From Alteracholeplasma palmae J233 (lineage in GTDB: Bacteria; Bacillota_I; Bacilli_A; Acholeplasmatales; Acholeplasmataceae): a DNA stretch of 64,000 nt. Every line of letters starts with the position of its first letter. The stretch's first letter is position 1. The translations under genes were made by a program, and so were the position numbers. The DNA lies in NCBI RefSeq assembly GCF_000968055.1, contig NC_022538.1, positions 186,001 to 250,000 of the forward strand, given 5' to 3'. Of this stretch, positions 33,165 to 42,622 are shown in pieces. The notes beneath the pieces are model-generated. The model was not told the origin of the DNA and made no database searches. It was given only the letters and a program-made list of their open reading frames with translations.

Positions 33165-35801
33165 ATGAGTGATGAAACAATCAATTTAAAGAAAAAAGTA
33201 GCATACCTTGAAGAAAAGTTAAAACGCTATGAAAAATTACTAAAAAAACATAATATTCACTTCGAAGACAACTTGGTTTCTAATGAAAATAAAATTGAAC
33301 TATCAACTCATGAAAAACTATCAATCTACAAAGATTACTTCAAAGGTAGAAGTGACTGTTATGCGATTAGATGGGAAAAAGATGGGAAGAGCGGATATGC
33401 ACCGAGTTATTCAAAAGAAGCAAGATTTTTAAATAAAGATGAAAAAAAGAAGATACCCTTTTCAAACAGATATGAGAAGGTATCAGATGAAATTATATTA
33501 AAACATTTAAAAGGGCAAGAAATTATTGGTATTTATCCAATGACAGATAATCAAACATGTTATTTTTTAGCGTTTGATTTTGATGAAGAAAGTTGGAAGA
33601 ATGACGTTTTAAAGTTTTCTGAAATATGCTTATCACATAATATAGATCATTTAGTTGAAATATCAAAATCAGGAAAGGGTGCACATCTTTGGATATTTTT
33701 TGAAAATGCAGTACTTGCTAAAGATGCAAGGAAACTAGGGCGTTACTTACTTACAAAAACAATGATGACTTCAGGACTAATGAGTTTTAAATCTTTTGAT
33801 AGAATGTTTCCTTCTCAAGACTACATTGAAAAAGAAGGTATTGGCAATTTAATTGCATTACCACTGCAAGGAAAAAGCGGTATGAAGGGAACAACGCTTT
33901 TTGTTGATCAAGAACTTAAACCATATCCTAATCAGTATCAAGTATTGAAGTCAATAAGAAAAGTAACAGATGAAGAGTTTGGAATTTTGATAAATGAAAT
34001 TTCAAAAGATGATGAACTTGGACTTTTCGGTGAATCGGTTAAAAAAATCGAACTTGATATGTTTGATTTTATAGAAGAACTTAAAATCAAAATTAATAAT
34101 CAAATTGTTATTCAAAAAAGAGGGTTATCAGCAAAGGCTATTCAAGTTTTTAAAAGAGTTGCGTCTATTGTTAATCCCGAGTTTTATAAAAAACAAAATA
34201 TGCGTGTAAGTACTTATGGTATTTCTAGAATTATTGAACTTTATGAAGAAACGCATCAAGAAATCTTAATTCCTATTGGACTGCTTGAAAATGTTTTAAA
34301 GATTTTAAATGATAATCGCATATTATATGAAATAGACGATTTAAGAATCAAGCCTAAAATGAAAAAAAATATAAAATTTTCAGGCGATTTGAAGGATGAA
34401 CAACAAAATGTATTAAAAGATGTCCTACATAAAACACAAGGTGTTATAGTTGCCCCAACAGGTTTTGGTAAAACAGTATTAGGGGTAGCGCTAATATCAG
34501 AACTAAAATTAAAAACACTCATTATTGTTAATCGAGTAAATTTAGCAGAACAGTGGGAATCACAAATTAAAAAATTCACATCAAATATAAATGTCGGAAA
34601 ACTATATGATCAATATAATGAATTAGGAGCTGATATTGATATTGCTACAATTCAATCACTTGTAGCACATAAAGGTATTGATGAAATAGTAAAAAATTAT
34701 GGTCTGATCATCATAGATGAAGCACATCATGTGGCATCACGCTCATATGAAAGGTTAATTAGAAAATTTCACACAAAGAATATTATTGGATTAACAGCAA
34801 CACTTAAAAGGTCTGATGGCTTAGAAAGTATTATTACTGCGATGATTGGTCCAGTAATTACTGAGGTAGTTACTGATTCTAAGCAGATTAGAAGACTTCT
34901 AACAGTTAGATTAACAGGATTCAAAGTTTCATTAACTGAGGAAGCATCAATTAATGATTCATATCAAAAACTTTATGAGAATAAAGAAAGAAATGAAATG
35001 ATTATAAAAGACATAAAGGCATCTTTTGAAACGAAGAAGAACATCCTTGTTTTAACAGATAGAATGAGCCATATTAGTATATTAGAAAAAGAGATAAGCA
35101 AAATCACAAAACATTTACTTATTGTGCACGGAAGACTTTCAACAAAAGAAAAGAAAGACTTTAATGAAAAATTAATTAGCCAAAAAGAACCTTTTATTAT
35201 TTTAGCAACAGGAAAATATATCGGCGAAGGATTTGATGATGATAGACTTGATACGCTTTTTCTAACGATGCCATTTAGATGGAAAGGAACGTTACAACAA
35301 TACGTTGGAAGATTAAACAGATTAAGAGAAAATAAACATGAAATAGGTGTTTATGATTATGCTGATATTGGCGTTAAATATTTTTCTAATATGTACTTAG
35401 AACGTTTAAAGGGATACCGAAAAATGGGGTATGAAATATCAACAGCAAAGGAATACGAATCGCGCATTTATTATTTAAACAACTATGAAGAAACATTAAA
35501 AGATGATTTAAAAACATCAAAAGAAATTGTATTTATTTCAAGACATTCAATTGATAGTAAAATTGATTTCTTAATAAATTATTGTAATTCTAAACCACTA
35601 TTATTGCTAGGGAATGAGTATCCATCAAGCATGATAATCATTGATCGAAAAATTGTTTGGTATGGCTCCATTAATCCTTTTGTATACAAACAACAAGTGG
35701 ATGCAGATATCATGAGATATGAAGATTCTTTATTAGCAGAAGAACTTATCATTAGTAATAGAGATAACTCGTCTTTTATTAAATCAAACATTATTAAGTG
35801 A
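33165..35801 (+). CDS. TOTE-type conflict system primase-helicase (AEP primase, SF2 helicase, PLD-like tail)
   Basis: 878 residues. Coiled coil at about 6-30. Archaeo-eukaryotic primase domain at about 45-280 with the metal pair in FLAFDFDEE (Asp138, Asp140), SKSGKGAHLWIF (about 167-178) and IGNLIALPLQGK. SF2 helicase at about 405-750: VAPTGFGKTV (Walker A), IIIDEAHH (DEAH), GLTATLKRSDG and QQYVGRLNRLRE (motif VI). The C-terminal about 790-878 resembles the PLD-like module of related helicases (MIIIDRKIVWYGSIN, DADIMRYED), but the HxK residues are not seen. Such proteins are linked to defence against mobile DNA. TGA ends it. Confidence 0.85.
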   Translation: MSDETINLKKKVAYLEEKLKRYEKLLKKHNIHFEDNLVSNENKIELSTHEKLSIYKDYFKGRSDCYAIRWEKDGKSGYAPSYSKEARFLNKDEKKKIPFSNRYEKVSDEIILKHLKGQEIIGIYPMTDNQTCYFLAFDFDEESWKNDVLKFSEICLSHNIDHLVEISKSGKGAHLWIFFENAVLAKDARKLGRYLLTKTMMTSGLMSFKSFDRMFPSQDYIEKEGIGNLIALPLQGKSGMKGTTLFVDQELKPYPNQYQVLKSIRKVTDEEFGILINEISKDDELGLFGESVKKIELDMFDFIEELKIKINNQIVIQKRGLSAKAIQVFKRVASIVNPEFYKKQNMRVSTYGISRIIELYEETHQEILIPIGLLENVLKILNDNRILYEIDDLRIKPKMKKNIKFSGDLKDEQQNVLKDVLHKTQGVIVAPTGFGKTVLGVALISELKLKTLIIVNRVNLAEQWESQIKKFTSNINVGKLYDQYNELGADIDIATIQSLVAHKGIDEIVKNYGLIIIDEAHHVASRSYERLIRKFHTKNIIGLTATLKRSDGLESIITAMIGPVITEVVTDSKQIRRLLTVRLTGFKVSLTEEASINDSYQKLYENKERNEMIIKDIKASFETKKNILVLTDRMSHISILEKEISKITKHLLIVHGRLSTKEKKDFNEKLISQKEPFIILATGKYIGEGFDDDRLDTLFLTMPFRWKGTLQQYVGRLNRLRENKHEIGVYDYADIGVKYFSNMYLERLKGYRKMGYEISTAKEYESRIYYLNNYEETLKDDLKTSKEIVFISRHSIDSKIDFLINYCNSKPLLLLGNEYPSSMIIIDRKIVWYGSINPFVYKQQVDADIMRYEDSLLAEELIISNRDNSSFIKSNIIK

Positions 35802-36121
35802 GAATTTTTATATGAGGTATAAGTGCAAAATGGCGCTATTTACTCACAATTACCGATTAACGGATTTCAACTAGTAGTCATCATTTTAAAGACCAAAAAC
35901 AACTACCTTTGTTGTAAACAGAGACACCAAAAGATATTTAACAGCTTGATACAATTTGTATCAGGCTTTTTTAAATAGTAAATAACAAATATAGACATTT
36001 TGACGTCTAAAAATGGGTGTTTTTTGATTTTATCCACATAATTGATGATGTATATAAGAAAAAAAGAACTGTTAAGTTATGAAGTAGTGAATTACTTCAT
36101 TTCTTTACAGTCCTTTTTCTT
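35802..36121. other. Gap of 320 bp between convergent genes holding two terminators
   Basis: Apart from the hairpin at 35944 and the long hairpin at 36062-36118 I see no gene. The latter pairs AAAAAGAACTGTTAAG with CTTTACAGTCCTTTTT around an inner TGAAGTA/TACTTCA stem and would terminate the minus-strand gene at 36122. A weak frame from GTG 35823 has no ribosome-binding site or coding look. Confidence 0.65.
35944..35972 (+). terminator. Terminator after the primase-helicase gene
   Basis: GCTTGATAC (35944-35952) pairs with GTATCAGGC (35958-35966, one G-T pair), followed by six T. Confidence 0.88.
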
Positions 36122-36382
36122 TCATCCATACATAACAAATTTTTTATAATCATTTGGAAACAGACTTTCAGTTGATGCATAATATATTCTAAAATCTAAA
36201 TTGTATTGTTCTGATACTTTATCTAAGTATTCTTGTAATTCTTTTTCTTTTTCATCATTCCAAGCTTCACTTAATCCTAGATGTCTATCTTTTGTTTTTT
36301 TAGGAAGTGTTTCACGAAGAATTTTTTGAATTTTTTTTATTTCAGCATCACTTCTACCTGGGCGATAATCTTCTACAAACAT
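36122..36382 (-). CDS. Hypothetical protein, 86 residues
   Basis: ATG behind AAAGGAGA. The product is highly charged and helical (DAEIKKIQKILRETLPKKTK, WNDEKEKELQEYLDKVSEQY) with a C-terminal strand DFRIYYAS. No known motif. It is divergent from the membrane protein at 36487 with a palindrome between them, and has its own terminator. Function unknown. Confidence 0.65.
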   Translation of the reverse strand: MFVEDYRPGRSDAEIKKIQKILRETLPKKTKDRHLGLSEAWNDEKEKELQEYLDKVSEQYNLDFRIYYASTESLFPNDYKKFVMYG

Positions 36383-36436
36383 ACACTTTTCTCCTTTAAG
36401 TAGTTTATACTATGATTATATCATCTTCAGCATGAT

Positions 36437-36452
36437 ATACTTAATTAAGTAT
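36437..36452. promoter_or_regulatory. 16-bp perfect palindrome between divergent genes
   Basis: ATACTTAATTAAGTAT is flanked by ATGATA and TATCAT motifs (36418-36457). A possible -10 TATGAT (36450-36455) for the plus-strand gene overlaps it, so it could be an operator. Confidence 0.45.
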
Positions 36453-36486
36453 GATAAAATAAAATTAAAAAGGTGGATGTTAAAAT

Positions 36487-37230
36487 ATGTTTACAGAAAA
36501 ATTTAGATATCATCAAGGAAATGGTATGTCAAAAAGGCTATTATTATGCATGATGATTCTAGTAACAGTTGTTCAAATCACTAAATTGATGGAAGTTGGT
36601 CAATTTGTATCCAACGGAATTATCTATATGGTTATGATAATCGTTCATGCATGCGTTTGGATGTTTATTGGATATAAGTTTGAAAGTATGGAAAAATCAT
36701 TAGTTTCTCATTTGATTTTATTCTTTGTGATGGTTCCTGATGGTGTTAAAAATTTATTTAATTTGATTACATTTAAAGCTCATATGCGAACATCAGATGT
36801 GTTTTATACGATTATTTTAGGGTTAATAGCTTTATATGCAATTTTGAAAATATTTGCTCATTTGAATGAATTTAAATATGAACGTCCATTGATGAAAGAA
36901 AATGTTTCTAAATTTTTATTATTAACTTTAATTATTTCTTACTTCTCATTTTCTTTTTCAAACTTTATTGTGTATTTAATTGTAAGTATCTTTATTTTTG
37001 CTACACTTAAAGCAAAAGAAATATTCATTTTTATTATAGGTATATTTGTAGTTGATATATCTAGTAGTTTAACAAGTTTATTTGTAGCAGGGGATCGTAG
37101 TGATATAATTATAATATTGTCTCAAATTTTAAGTATTTTAATCAGTTGCGCAATTATCTATTTTTCTTACAAATATTATGTAAATACAGATATAGATGAT
37201 AGAACAGTTGATTCTTATTGGGAAAATTAA
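36487..37230 (+). CDS. Hypothetical multi-pass membrane protein
   Basis: 247 residues, with about seven hydrophobic segments (for example LLLCMMILVTVVQI, GIIYMVMIIVHACVWMFIGY, LLTLIISYFSFSFSNFIVYL, IIIILSQILSILISCAIIYF), and short loops. The N-terminus and acidic C-terminal tail (NTDIDDRTVDSYWEN) are hydrophilic. No transporter signature found. AAAGGTGG precedes it. Function unknown. Confidence 0.75.
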   Translation: MFTEKFRYHQGNGMSKRLLLCMMILVTVVQITKLMEVGQFVSNGIIYMVMIIVHACVWMFIGYKFESMEKSLVSHLILFFVMVPDGVKNLFNLITFKAHMRTSDVFYTIILGLIALYAILKIFAHLNEFKYERPLMKENVSKFLLLTLIISYFSFSFSNFIVYLIVSIFIFATLKAKEIFIFIIGIFVVDISSSLTSLFVAGDRSDIIIILSQILSILISCAIIYFSYKYYVNTDIDDRTVDSYWEN

Positions 37231-37363
37231 AGACTAAGATTATTTAGTTTTTAATTATTGTGAAAGACTATATAAGAATAAATCTAAATAGAATAGCGGA
37301 TTTAAATTAAGGTTCTTTTTCTAATAATAAAAAATACTTTTTACCATGCTAAAGTAAGATATA

Positions 37364-37392
37364 TTGTAAGACGGGCTTACTTAAAGTATAAT
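37364..37392 (+). promoter_or_regulatory. Promoter of the alcohol dehydrogenase gene with overlapping inverted repeat
   Basis: A -35 TTGTAA (37364-37369) and -10 TATAAT (37387-37392) are 17 bp apart. Arms AAGTAAG (37352-37358) and CTTACTT (37377-37383) span the -35 box and could bind a regulator. Confidence 0.65.
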
Positions 37393-37453
37393 TTAATTAT
37401 AAATAATTAAATATAAGATGTCGTTATAATCTTAAATGAAGGGAATTTAAACT

Positions 37454-38614
37454 ATGAAAAAACTAATTTATAGAATATATCAAAAAATATTATATGTGGG
37501 GACTTTTTTCTTAAACTTTAAAGAACCGCTACTTTTAAAAGGAACAAAATCATTAGAAAAAATAAGTGATATTTTAGGTGATAGAAATATTAATAGTGTA
37601 TTATTAGTTACTGATGCTAATTTAGTTAAATTAGGCTTACTTAATCATTTAAAAGAAATATTAGAAAGCTCAAATATCAAATACAGTATTTATGATGAAA
37701 CACAGCCTAATCCAACTATTTATCAAGTAGATGATGCTTATAAAGTTTATAACGATAATAATTGTCAGGCAGTGATTTCAGTTGGTGGAGGCTCAGTCAT
37801 AGATTTAGGCAAAATGGTTTTAGTTAAAGCTGCTTATCCTAAAAAAAGTATTACTAAATTTAAAGGGATCCTTAAGATACATAGAAAATTGCCTTTCCAT
37901 ATTGCTATACCAACAACTGTTGGGACAGGAAGTGAGGCGACATTAGCTGCGGTTGTTTCCAATCCAGATACACATGAAAAATATGCGATTATGGATACTC
38001 ATTTAATTCCTGATGTTGCGATTCTTTCAAATGAGTTTGTAAGAAATCTTCCAAGAAATTTAATCGTTGAAACCTCTATGGATGCTCTTACTCATGCAAT
38101 AGAAGCATATATAGGAAAGTCTAATACTAAAAAGACAAAAAAATATGCACTTGAGGCAATTAAACTCATTCTAGACAATGTAGAAAGTGCTTATGAAAAA
38201 GATGAAAAAAGTATTGAAGCCCTACATTATGCATCTTATTTAGCAGGGGTTTCATTTACAAGAGCTTATGTTGGAAATGTCCATGCAATAGCTCATACGC
38301 TAGGCGGTTTTTACAATGTACCACACGGTTTAGCAAACGCAATCATTCTTCCTCATGTTCTATCATATTATGGCAATAAAATTAATGAAAAAATAAGAAG
38401 TATTGAAGAATATACAAATAGAAAAGATTTAATTCAACATATTTTTATGTTAAATAAAAAGTTTAATATTCCTGAAAATTTAAATGGGTTAATAAAAGAA
38501 GAAGATATCGTAGTAATGATTAAAAGAGCTTTAAAAGAAGCGAATCCTTTATATCCTGTTCCAGTTATTTTTAACGATAAAGATTTTTTAAATATCTATC
38601 ATAAGATTAATTAA
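37454..38614 (+). CDS. Iron-containing alcohol dehydrogenase family protein
   Basis: 386 residues. The nucleotide-binding part has AVISVGGGSVIDLGKM (about 112-127), and IPTTVGTGSEATLAAV follows. Metal ligands appear in SMDALTHAIEAY (Asp, His), GNVHAIAHTLGGFYNVPHG (two His). Such enzymes use NAD(P)H to reduce aldehydes or ketones, here perhaps in fermentation. The hydrophobic N-terminal KKLIYRIYQKILYVGTFF is usual in one subgroup. Transcribed with the photolyase gene 26 nt downstream. Confidence 0.9.
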   Translation: MKKLIYRIYQKILYVGTFFLNFKEPLLLKGTKSLEKISDILGDRNINSVLLVTDANLVKLGLLNHLKEILESSNIKYSIYDETQPNPTIYQVDDAYKVYNDNNCQAVISVGGGSVIDLGKMVLVKAAYPKKSITKFKGILKIHRKLPFHIAIPTTVGTGSEATLAAVVSNPDTHEKYAIMDTHLIPDVAILSNEFVRNLPRNLIVETSMDALTHAIEAYIGKSNTKKTKKYALEAIKLILDNVESAYEKDEKSIEALHYASYLAGVSFTRAYVGNVHAIAHTLGGFYNVPHGLANAIILPHVLSYYGNKINEKIRSIEEYTNRKDLIQHIFMLNKKFNIPENLNGLIKEEDIVVMIKRALKEANPLYPVPVIFNDKDFLNIYHKIN

Positions 38615-38640
38615 AATTTTAAGGTAAGGAAGTGTTACTT

Positions 38641-40017
38641 TTGAACTCTGACCGTATCACCTATTTGATTAAAGGCTCACAAGAAAATAATAAAGAATAT
38701 GTTTTATACTTTATGCAACAATCTGCTAGAGTATCTTATAATCATGCCTTAGCTTTTGCTATAAAGAAGGCTAATGAAAAGAATTTGCCTTTAGTTGTTT
38801 GTTTCTTATTTACAGATAATTACTTAGGAGCTAATAGAAGACACTATCAATTTTTATTAGAAGGAATTAAAGAAGTTGCACAACAATTAGATTCATTAGG
38901 GATTACCTTTATTACAAGATATGGAGATTTACTAGAAAGCATTCAACCACTTTTAGAAAAAACTGCTTTATTTGTTATGGATTATGGCTATTTAAAACCA
39001 CAATTAGTTTTAAGAAGAAGTATCTATAATTATATAAAAACAAATCTTGATTTAGAAACATACATGATTGAATCGGATGTTTTAATTCCTGTTAGAAAAG
39101 CTTATCCTAAACTTGCTTATGGCGCATATGTCCTAAGACCTCACTTGATAAGAAAAAGAGCCTTATATAAAGATTTTAAAGGTTTAGAAGAAATAAAAAA
39201 CCAAATGAAGGTCAATCTTACTACAGAGTTAGATTTTACAAATATTAATGCATTTTTAGATCACATGAAAATTGACCAGACTATTAAAGCTTCAGATTTA
39301 TTTAAAGGTGGCTATAGTCAAGCTCTTTTACATTTAGAAGATTTTTTTACAAACAAAATTAAACATTATGAAAATAGAAATGATCCATCTTTAAGAATAC
39401 AAAGTTATTTATCTATATATCTTCATTTTGGTCAAATATCAGTTTTAGAGATAATAGACTACTTGGATGATAAATTATCCCAAAATGAGATAACTCTAGA
39501 AATATATGATTCTTTTTTTGAACAACTAGTTGTTAGAAGAGAATTATCTTTTAATTTTGTTACATATCAGCCGAATTATGATACTTTTTCTTATATGACT
39601 GAAAAATGGGCTTATGACACAATGAAAGAACATGAAAATGACCCTAGAGAGTTTTTATATCATAAAGAAGAATTAGAATTAGGAAAGACCCATGATATAT
39701 ATTTTAATGCTGCTATGAAAGAAATGAGAGTGACTGGTTTTATGGCAGGGTACATGAGAATGTATTGGGCTAAAAAAATCATGGAATGGTCTTTATCTAT
39801 GCAAGAAGCGTATGAAACAATTGTTGATTTAAACAATAAATACTTCTTAGATGGTAGAGACCCTAATTCATATCAAAATATTGCTTGGTGTTTTGGTAAA
39901 GCAGATAGACCATGGGCAAACAGAAATATATTTGGCACATTAAGGTATATGAATAGTGATGGATTAAAAAGAAAGTTTAAAATAGAACAGTATTTAGAAT
40001 ATATTGATAAATTATAG
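38641..40017 (+). CDS. Class II deoxyribodipyrimidine photolyase
   Basis: About 458 residues. Start chosen is TTG at 38641, 7 nt after AAGGAAG; GTG at 38632 touches that site and is less likely. The N-terminal antenna domain has YVLYFMQQSARVSYNHAL, and the FAD domain has LSFNFVTYQPNYDTFSYM, MRVTGFMAGYMRMYWAKKI and FLDGRDPNSYQNIAWCFGK with the typical W-rich end DRPWANRNIFG. It repairs cyclobutane dimers by blue light. The RxYWAKKI and FLDGRDPN motifs are class II hallmarks. A terminator follows. Confidence 0.93.
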   Translation: MNSDRITYLIKGSQENNKEYVLYFMQQSARVSYNHALAFAIKKANEKNLPLVVCFLFTDNYLGANRRHYQFLLEGIKEVAQQLDSLGITFITRYGDLLESIQPLLEKTALFVMDYGYLKPQLVLRRSIYNYIKTNLDLETYMIESDVLIPVRKAYPKLAYGAYVLRPHLIRKRALYKDFKGLEEIKNQMKVNLTTELDFTNINAFLDHMKIDQTIKASDLFKGGYSQALLHLEDFFTNKIKHYENRNDPSLRIQSYLSIYLHFGQISVLEIIDYLDDKLSQNEITLEIYDSFFEQLVVRRELSFNFVTYQPNYDTFSYMTEKWAYDTMKEHENDPREFLYHKEELELGKTHDIYFNAAMKEMRVTGFMAGYMRMYWAKKIMEWSLSMQEAYETIVDLNNKYFLDGRDPNSYQNIAWCFGKADRPWANRNIFGTLRYMNSDGLKRKFKIEQYLEYIDKL

Positions 40018-40023
40018 ATAAGA

Positions 40024-40048
40024 AATGCTTTATTAGAAAGCGTTTTTT
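40024..40048 (+). terminator. Terminator after the photolyase gene
   Basis: AATGCTTT (40024-40031) pairs with AAAGCGTT (40037-40044, one G-T pair) and continues into a T-run. Confidence 0.85.
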
Positions 40049-40148
40049 ATTCGTAAATTGTTCGTATCATATATGAAAAAAAGTAAATTTTGTGTATAAT
40101 GTTATACGTACACGCTTTTTATAAGCACGTAGTAGAAAGGATAATCAT

Positions 40149-42512
40149 ATGAAAAAAATTGATTTTGATTCAAAAGAATACTTAGATAAGGTAGACGCTT
40201 ATTGGAGGGCTGCTGACTTTATTTCAGTAGGGCAATTATATTTAAAAGATAATCCACTTTTAAGAAGAGAAATAAAAAAAGAGGATATTAAAATTAAACC
40301 TATTGGTCACTGGGGAACTATCTCAGGACAAAACTTTATCTATGCACATTTAAATAGGGTAATTAATAAATATGATTTAAATATGTTTTATATTGAAGGA
40401 CCAGGTCATGGTGGGCAAGTAATGGTTTCAAATGCTTATTTAGATGGAAGTTACACTGAAATTTATCCTGAAATCACTCAAGATGAAAAAGGACTTAAAA
40501 AATTATATAAACAGTTTTCATTTCCAGGTGGAGTGGCTTCCCACGCTGCTCCTGAAACAGTAGGTTCAATGCATGAAGGTGGAGAATTAGGCTATGCCTT
40601 ATCTCATGGTGTAGGAGCCATTTTAGATAACCCTGATCAAATCGCAGCTGTTGTGATTGGCGATGGTGAGGCTGAGACTGGACCGCTTGCTGCATCGTGG
40701 TTTTCAAATGTGTTTATTAATCCTATTACAGATGGTGCAGTTTTACCTATTTTATATTTAAATGGCTTTAAAATATCTAATCCTACTATTTTATCAAGAA
40801 AGTCTGATGAAGAATTAACTTCAATTTTTAAAGGTTTAGGTTGGGATCCAATTTTTGTTGAAGGAACTGATCCTAAACTAGTTCATCCAGTAATGGCAAA
40901 AGCTCTTGACAATGCAGTTAGTTCTATTAAAAAAATCCAAGAAGATGCTAGAAAAAATGGTGTTAAAGGATTACCAAAATGGCCTGTTTTAATTGTTAGA
41001 ACACCTAAAGGGTGGATGGGACCTAAAGTATGGGATAATAATCCAATTGAAGGATCATTTAGAGCACACCAAGTACCACTTCCAGTAACACAAAATAATT
41101 TAGAACATGTAGAAGAATTAGTTAACTGGATGAAGTCTTATAGACCGGATGAATTATTTGATGAAAATGGAAAATTAATTGAAACATTAAGGGATATGGC
41201 GCCAAAAGGAAATAAGAGAATGGCTAAAAATCCTATCGTTAATGGTGGAATTAATCCAAGAAATCTTATTTTAAATCCATTAGATAAATATGAATTTAAA
41301 GTAACAGATAGAGGAAATGTCTTTGCACAAGATATGACAGTTTTAGCGTATTACTTACAACAAGTCATGATAGATAATAAAGATAACTTTAGAATTTTTG
41401 GACCTGATGAAACAATGTCTAATAGATTGACTCCATTATTTAAAACAACTAATAGAGTATGGTTAGAAGATATTAAAGAACCTTTTGATCAATACTTAAA
41501 TCCAGCAGGAAGAATTATTGACTCACAGTTATCAGAACATCAAGCAGAAGGCTTTTTAGAAGGATATGTATTAACAGGTAGACATGGTGTATTTACAAGT
41601 TATGAATCATTTTTAAGAGTTGTTGACTCAATGTTAACACAACACTTTAAATGGTTAAGAAAAGCGAAAGAACAAACATGGAGAAAAGACTATCCAGCAC
41701 TAAATGTCATCGCAACCTCAACAGTATTCCAACAAGACCATAATGGATATACACACCAAGATCCAGGTTTATTAACTCACTTAGCTGAAAAAAAGGCAGA
41801 ATTCATTCGTGAATATTTACCAGCTGATGCGAATAGTTTACTAGCGGTTATGGAAAAATCATTAACTGAAAGAGAAGTGATTAATTTAATTGTTGCCTCT
41901 AAACAACCAAGACCACAATGGTTTAGTCTAGAAGAAGCGAGAAGTCTATTTGAAAAAGGTGCTGGAATCATTCCATGGGCAAGTACTGATGAAACTAATC
42001 CAGACTTAATTATGGCAAGTTCAGGAAGTGAACCAACACTAGAACTAATGGCTGCGATTCAGCTTTTAAACGAAGCTTTCCCAAAACTTAAAATTAGAAC
42101 AGTTAACGTCATTGACTTATTAAGATTAAGAGTCATAGAAAAAGATGAACGTGGATTAACTCATGAAGCATTTGATGCTTTATTTACTCAAGATAAACCA
42201 ATCGTATTTGCTTTCCACGGTTATGAAGGATTAATTAGAGATATTTTCTTTGATAGACATAATCATAATATAGCAATTCATGGATATAGAGAAAATGGAG
42301 ATATTACAACCCCATTTGATATTAGAGTCTTAAATCAAATGGATAGATTCCATTTAGCTAAGAGTGCTGCTTTAAAGGTATATGGTAAAAAGGCAGAAAG
42401 CTTTGTGAATAAAATGGATGAATATCTTAATAAACATCATGAATTTATTAGAGCAAACGGAACAGATATAGAAGAAGTAGAAAACTTTGTTTGGAAACCT
42501 TTAAATAAATAA
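40149..42512 (+). CDS. xfp: Xylulose-5-phosphate / fructose-6-phosphate phosphoketolase
   Basis: A 787-residue thiamine-diphosphate enzyme that cleaves xylulose-5-P (and often fructose-6-P) with phosphate to acetyl-phosphate. [38 protein letters not shown] and [20 protein letters not shown] form the substrate site, and [16 protein letters not shown] the cofactor loop. [11 protein letters not shown] and [13 protein letters not shown] lie in the second half. Length and motifs match. It stands alone with a -10 TATAAT at 40095-40100 and a terminator behind it. It would feed ATP production by acetate kinase. Confidence 0.96.
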   Translation: MKKIDFDSKEYLDKVDAYWRAADFISVGQLYLKDNPLLRREIKKEDIKIKPIGHWGTISGQNFIYAHLNRVINKYDLNMFYIEGPGHGGQVMVSNAYLDGSYTEIYPEITQDEKGLKKLYKQFSFPGGVASHAAPETVGSMHEGGELGYALSHGVGAILDNPDQIAAVVIGDGEAETGPLAASWFSNVFINPITDGAVLPILYLNGFKISNPTILSRKSDEELTSIFKGLGWDPIFVEGTDPKLVHPVMAKALDNAVSSIKKIQEDARKNGVKGLPKWPVLIVRTPKGWMGPKVWDNNPIEGSFRAHQVPLPVTQNNLEHVEELVNWMKSYRPDELFDENGKLIETLRDMAPKGNKRMAKNPIVNGGINPRNLILNPLDKYEFKVTDRGNVFAQDMTVLAYYLQQVMIDNKDNFRIFGPDETMSNRLTPLFKTTNRVWLEDIKEPFDQYLNPAGRIIDSQLSEHQAEGFLEGYVLTGRHGVFTSYESFLRVVDSMLTQHFKWLRKAKEQTWRKDYPALNVIATSTVFQQDHNGYTHQDPGLLTHLAEKKAEFIREYLPADANSLLAVMEKSLTEREVINLIVASKQPRPQWFSLEEARSLFEKGAGIIPWASTDETNPDLIMASSGSEPTLELMAAIQLLNEAFPKLKIRTVNVIDLLRLRVIEKDERGLTHEAFDALFTQDKPIVFAFHGYEGLIRDIFFDRHNHNIAIHGYRENGDITTPFDIRVLNQMDRFHLAKSAALKVYGKKAESFVNKMDEYLNKHHEFIRANGTDIEEVENFVWKPLNK

Positions 42513-42521
42513 TTAATAAGA

Positions 42522-42558
42522 ACTGTTTAGGAATTTTATACTCTTAAGCAGTTTTTTT
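42522..42558 (+). terminator. Terminator after xfp
   Basis: ACTGTTTAG (from 42522) pairs with CTTAAGCAGT (42543-42552, with G-T pairs), followed by T7. Confidence 0.75.
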
Positions 42559-42622
42559 ATGTTATCATTAAAAAAATAAATGTATAAAAATATGATATAA
42601 TTTTTTATATGAGGTGTTAATT

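Noticed and set aside
35823-35980. Small ORF after the primase-helicase gene
   Set aside because: It lacks a ribosome-binding site, reads through the terminator hairpin, and has no protein-like pattern.
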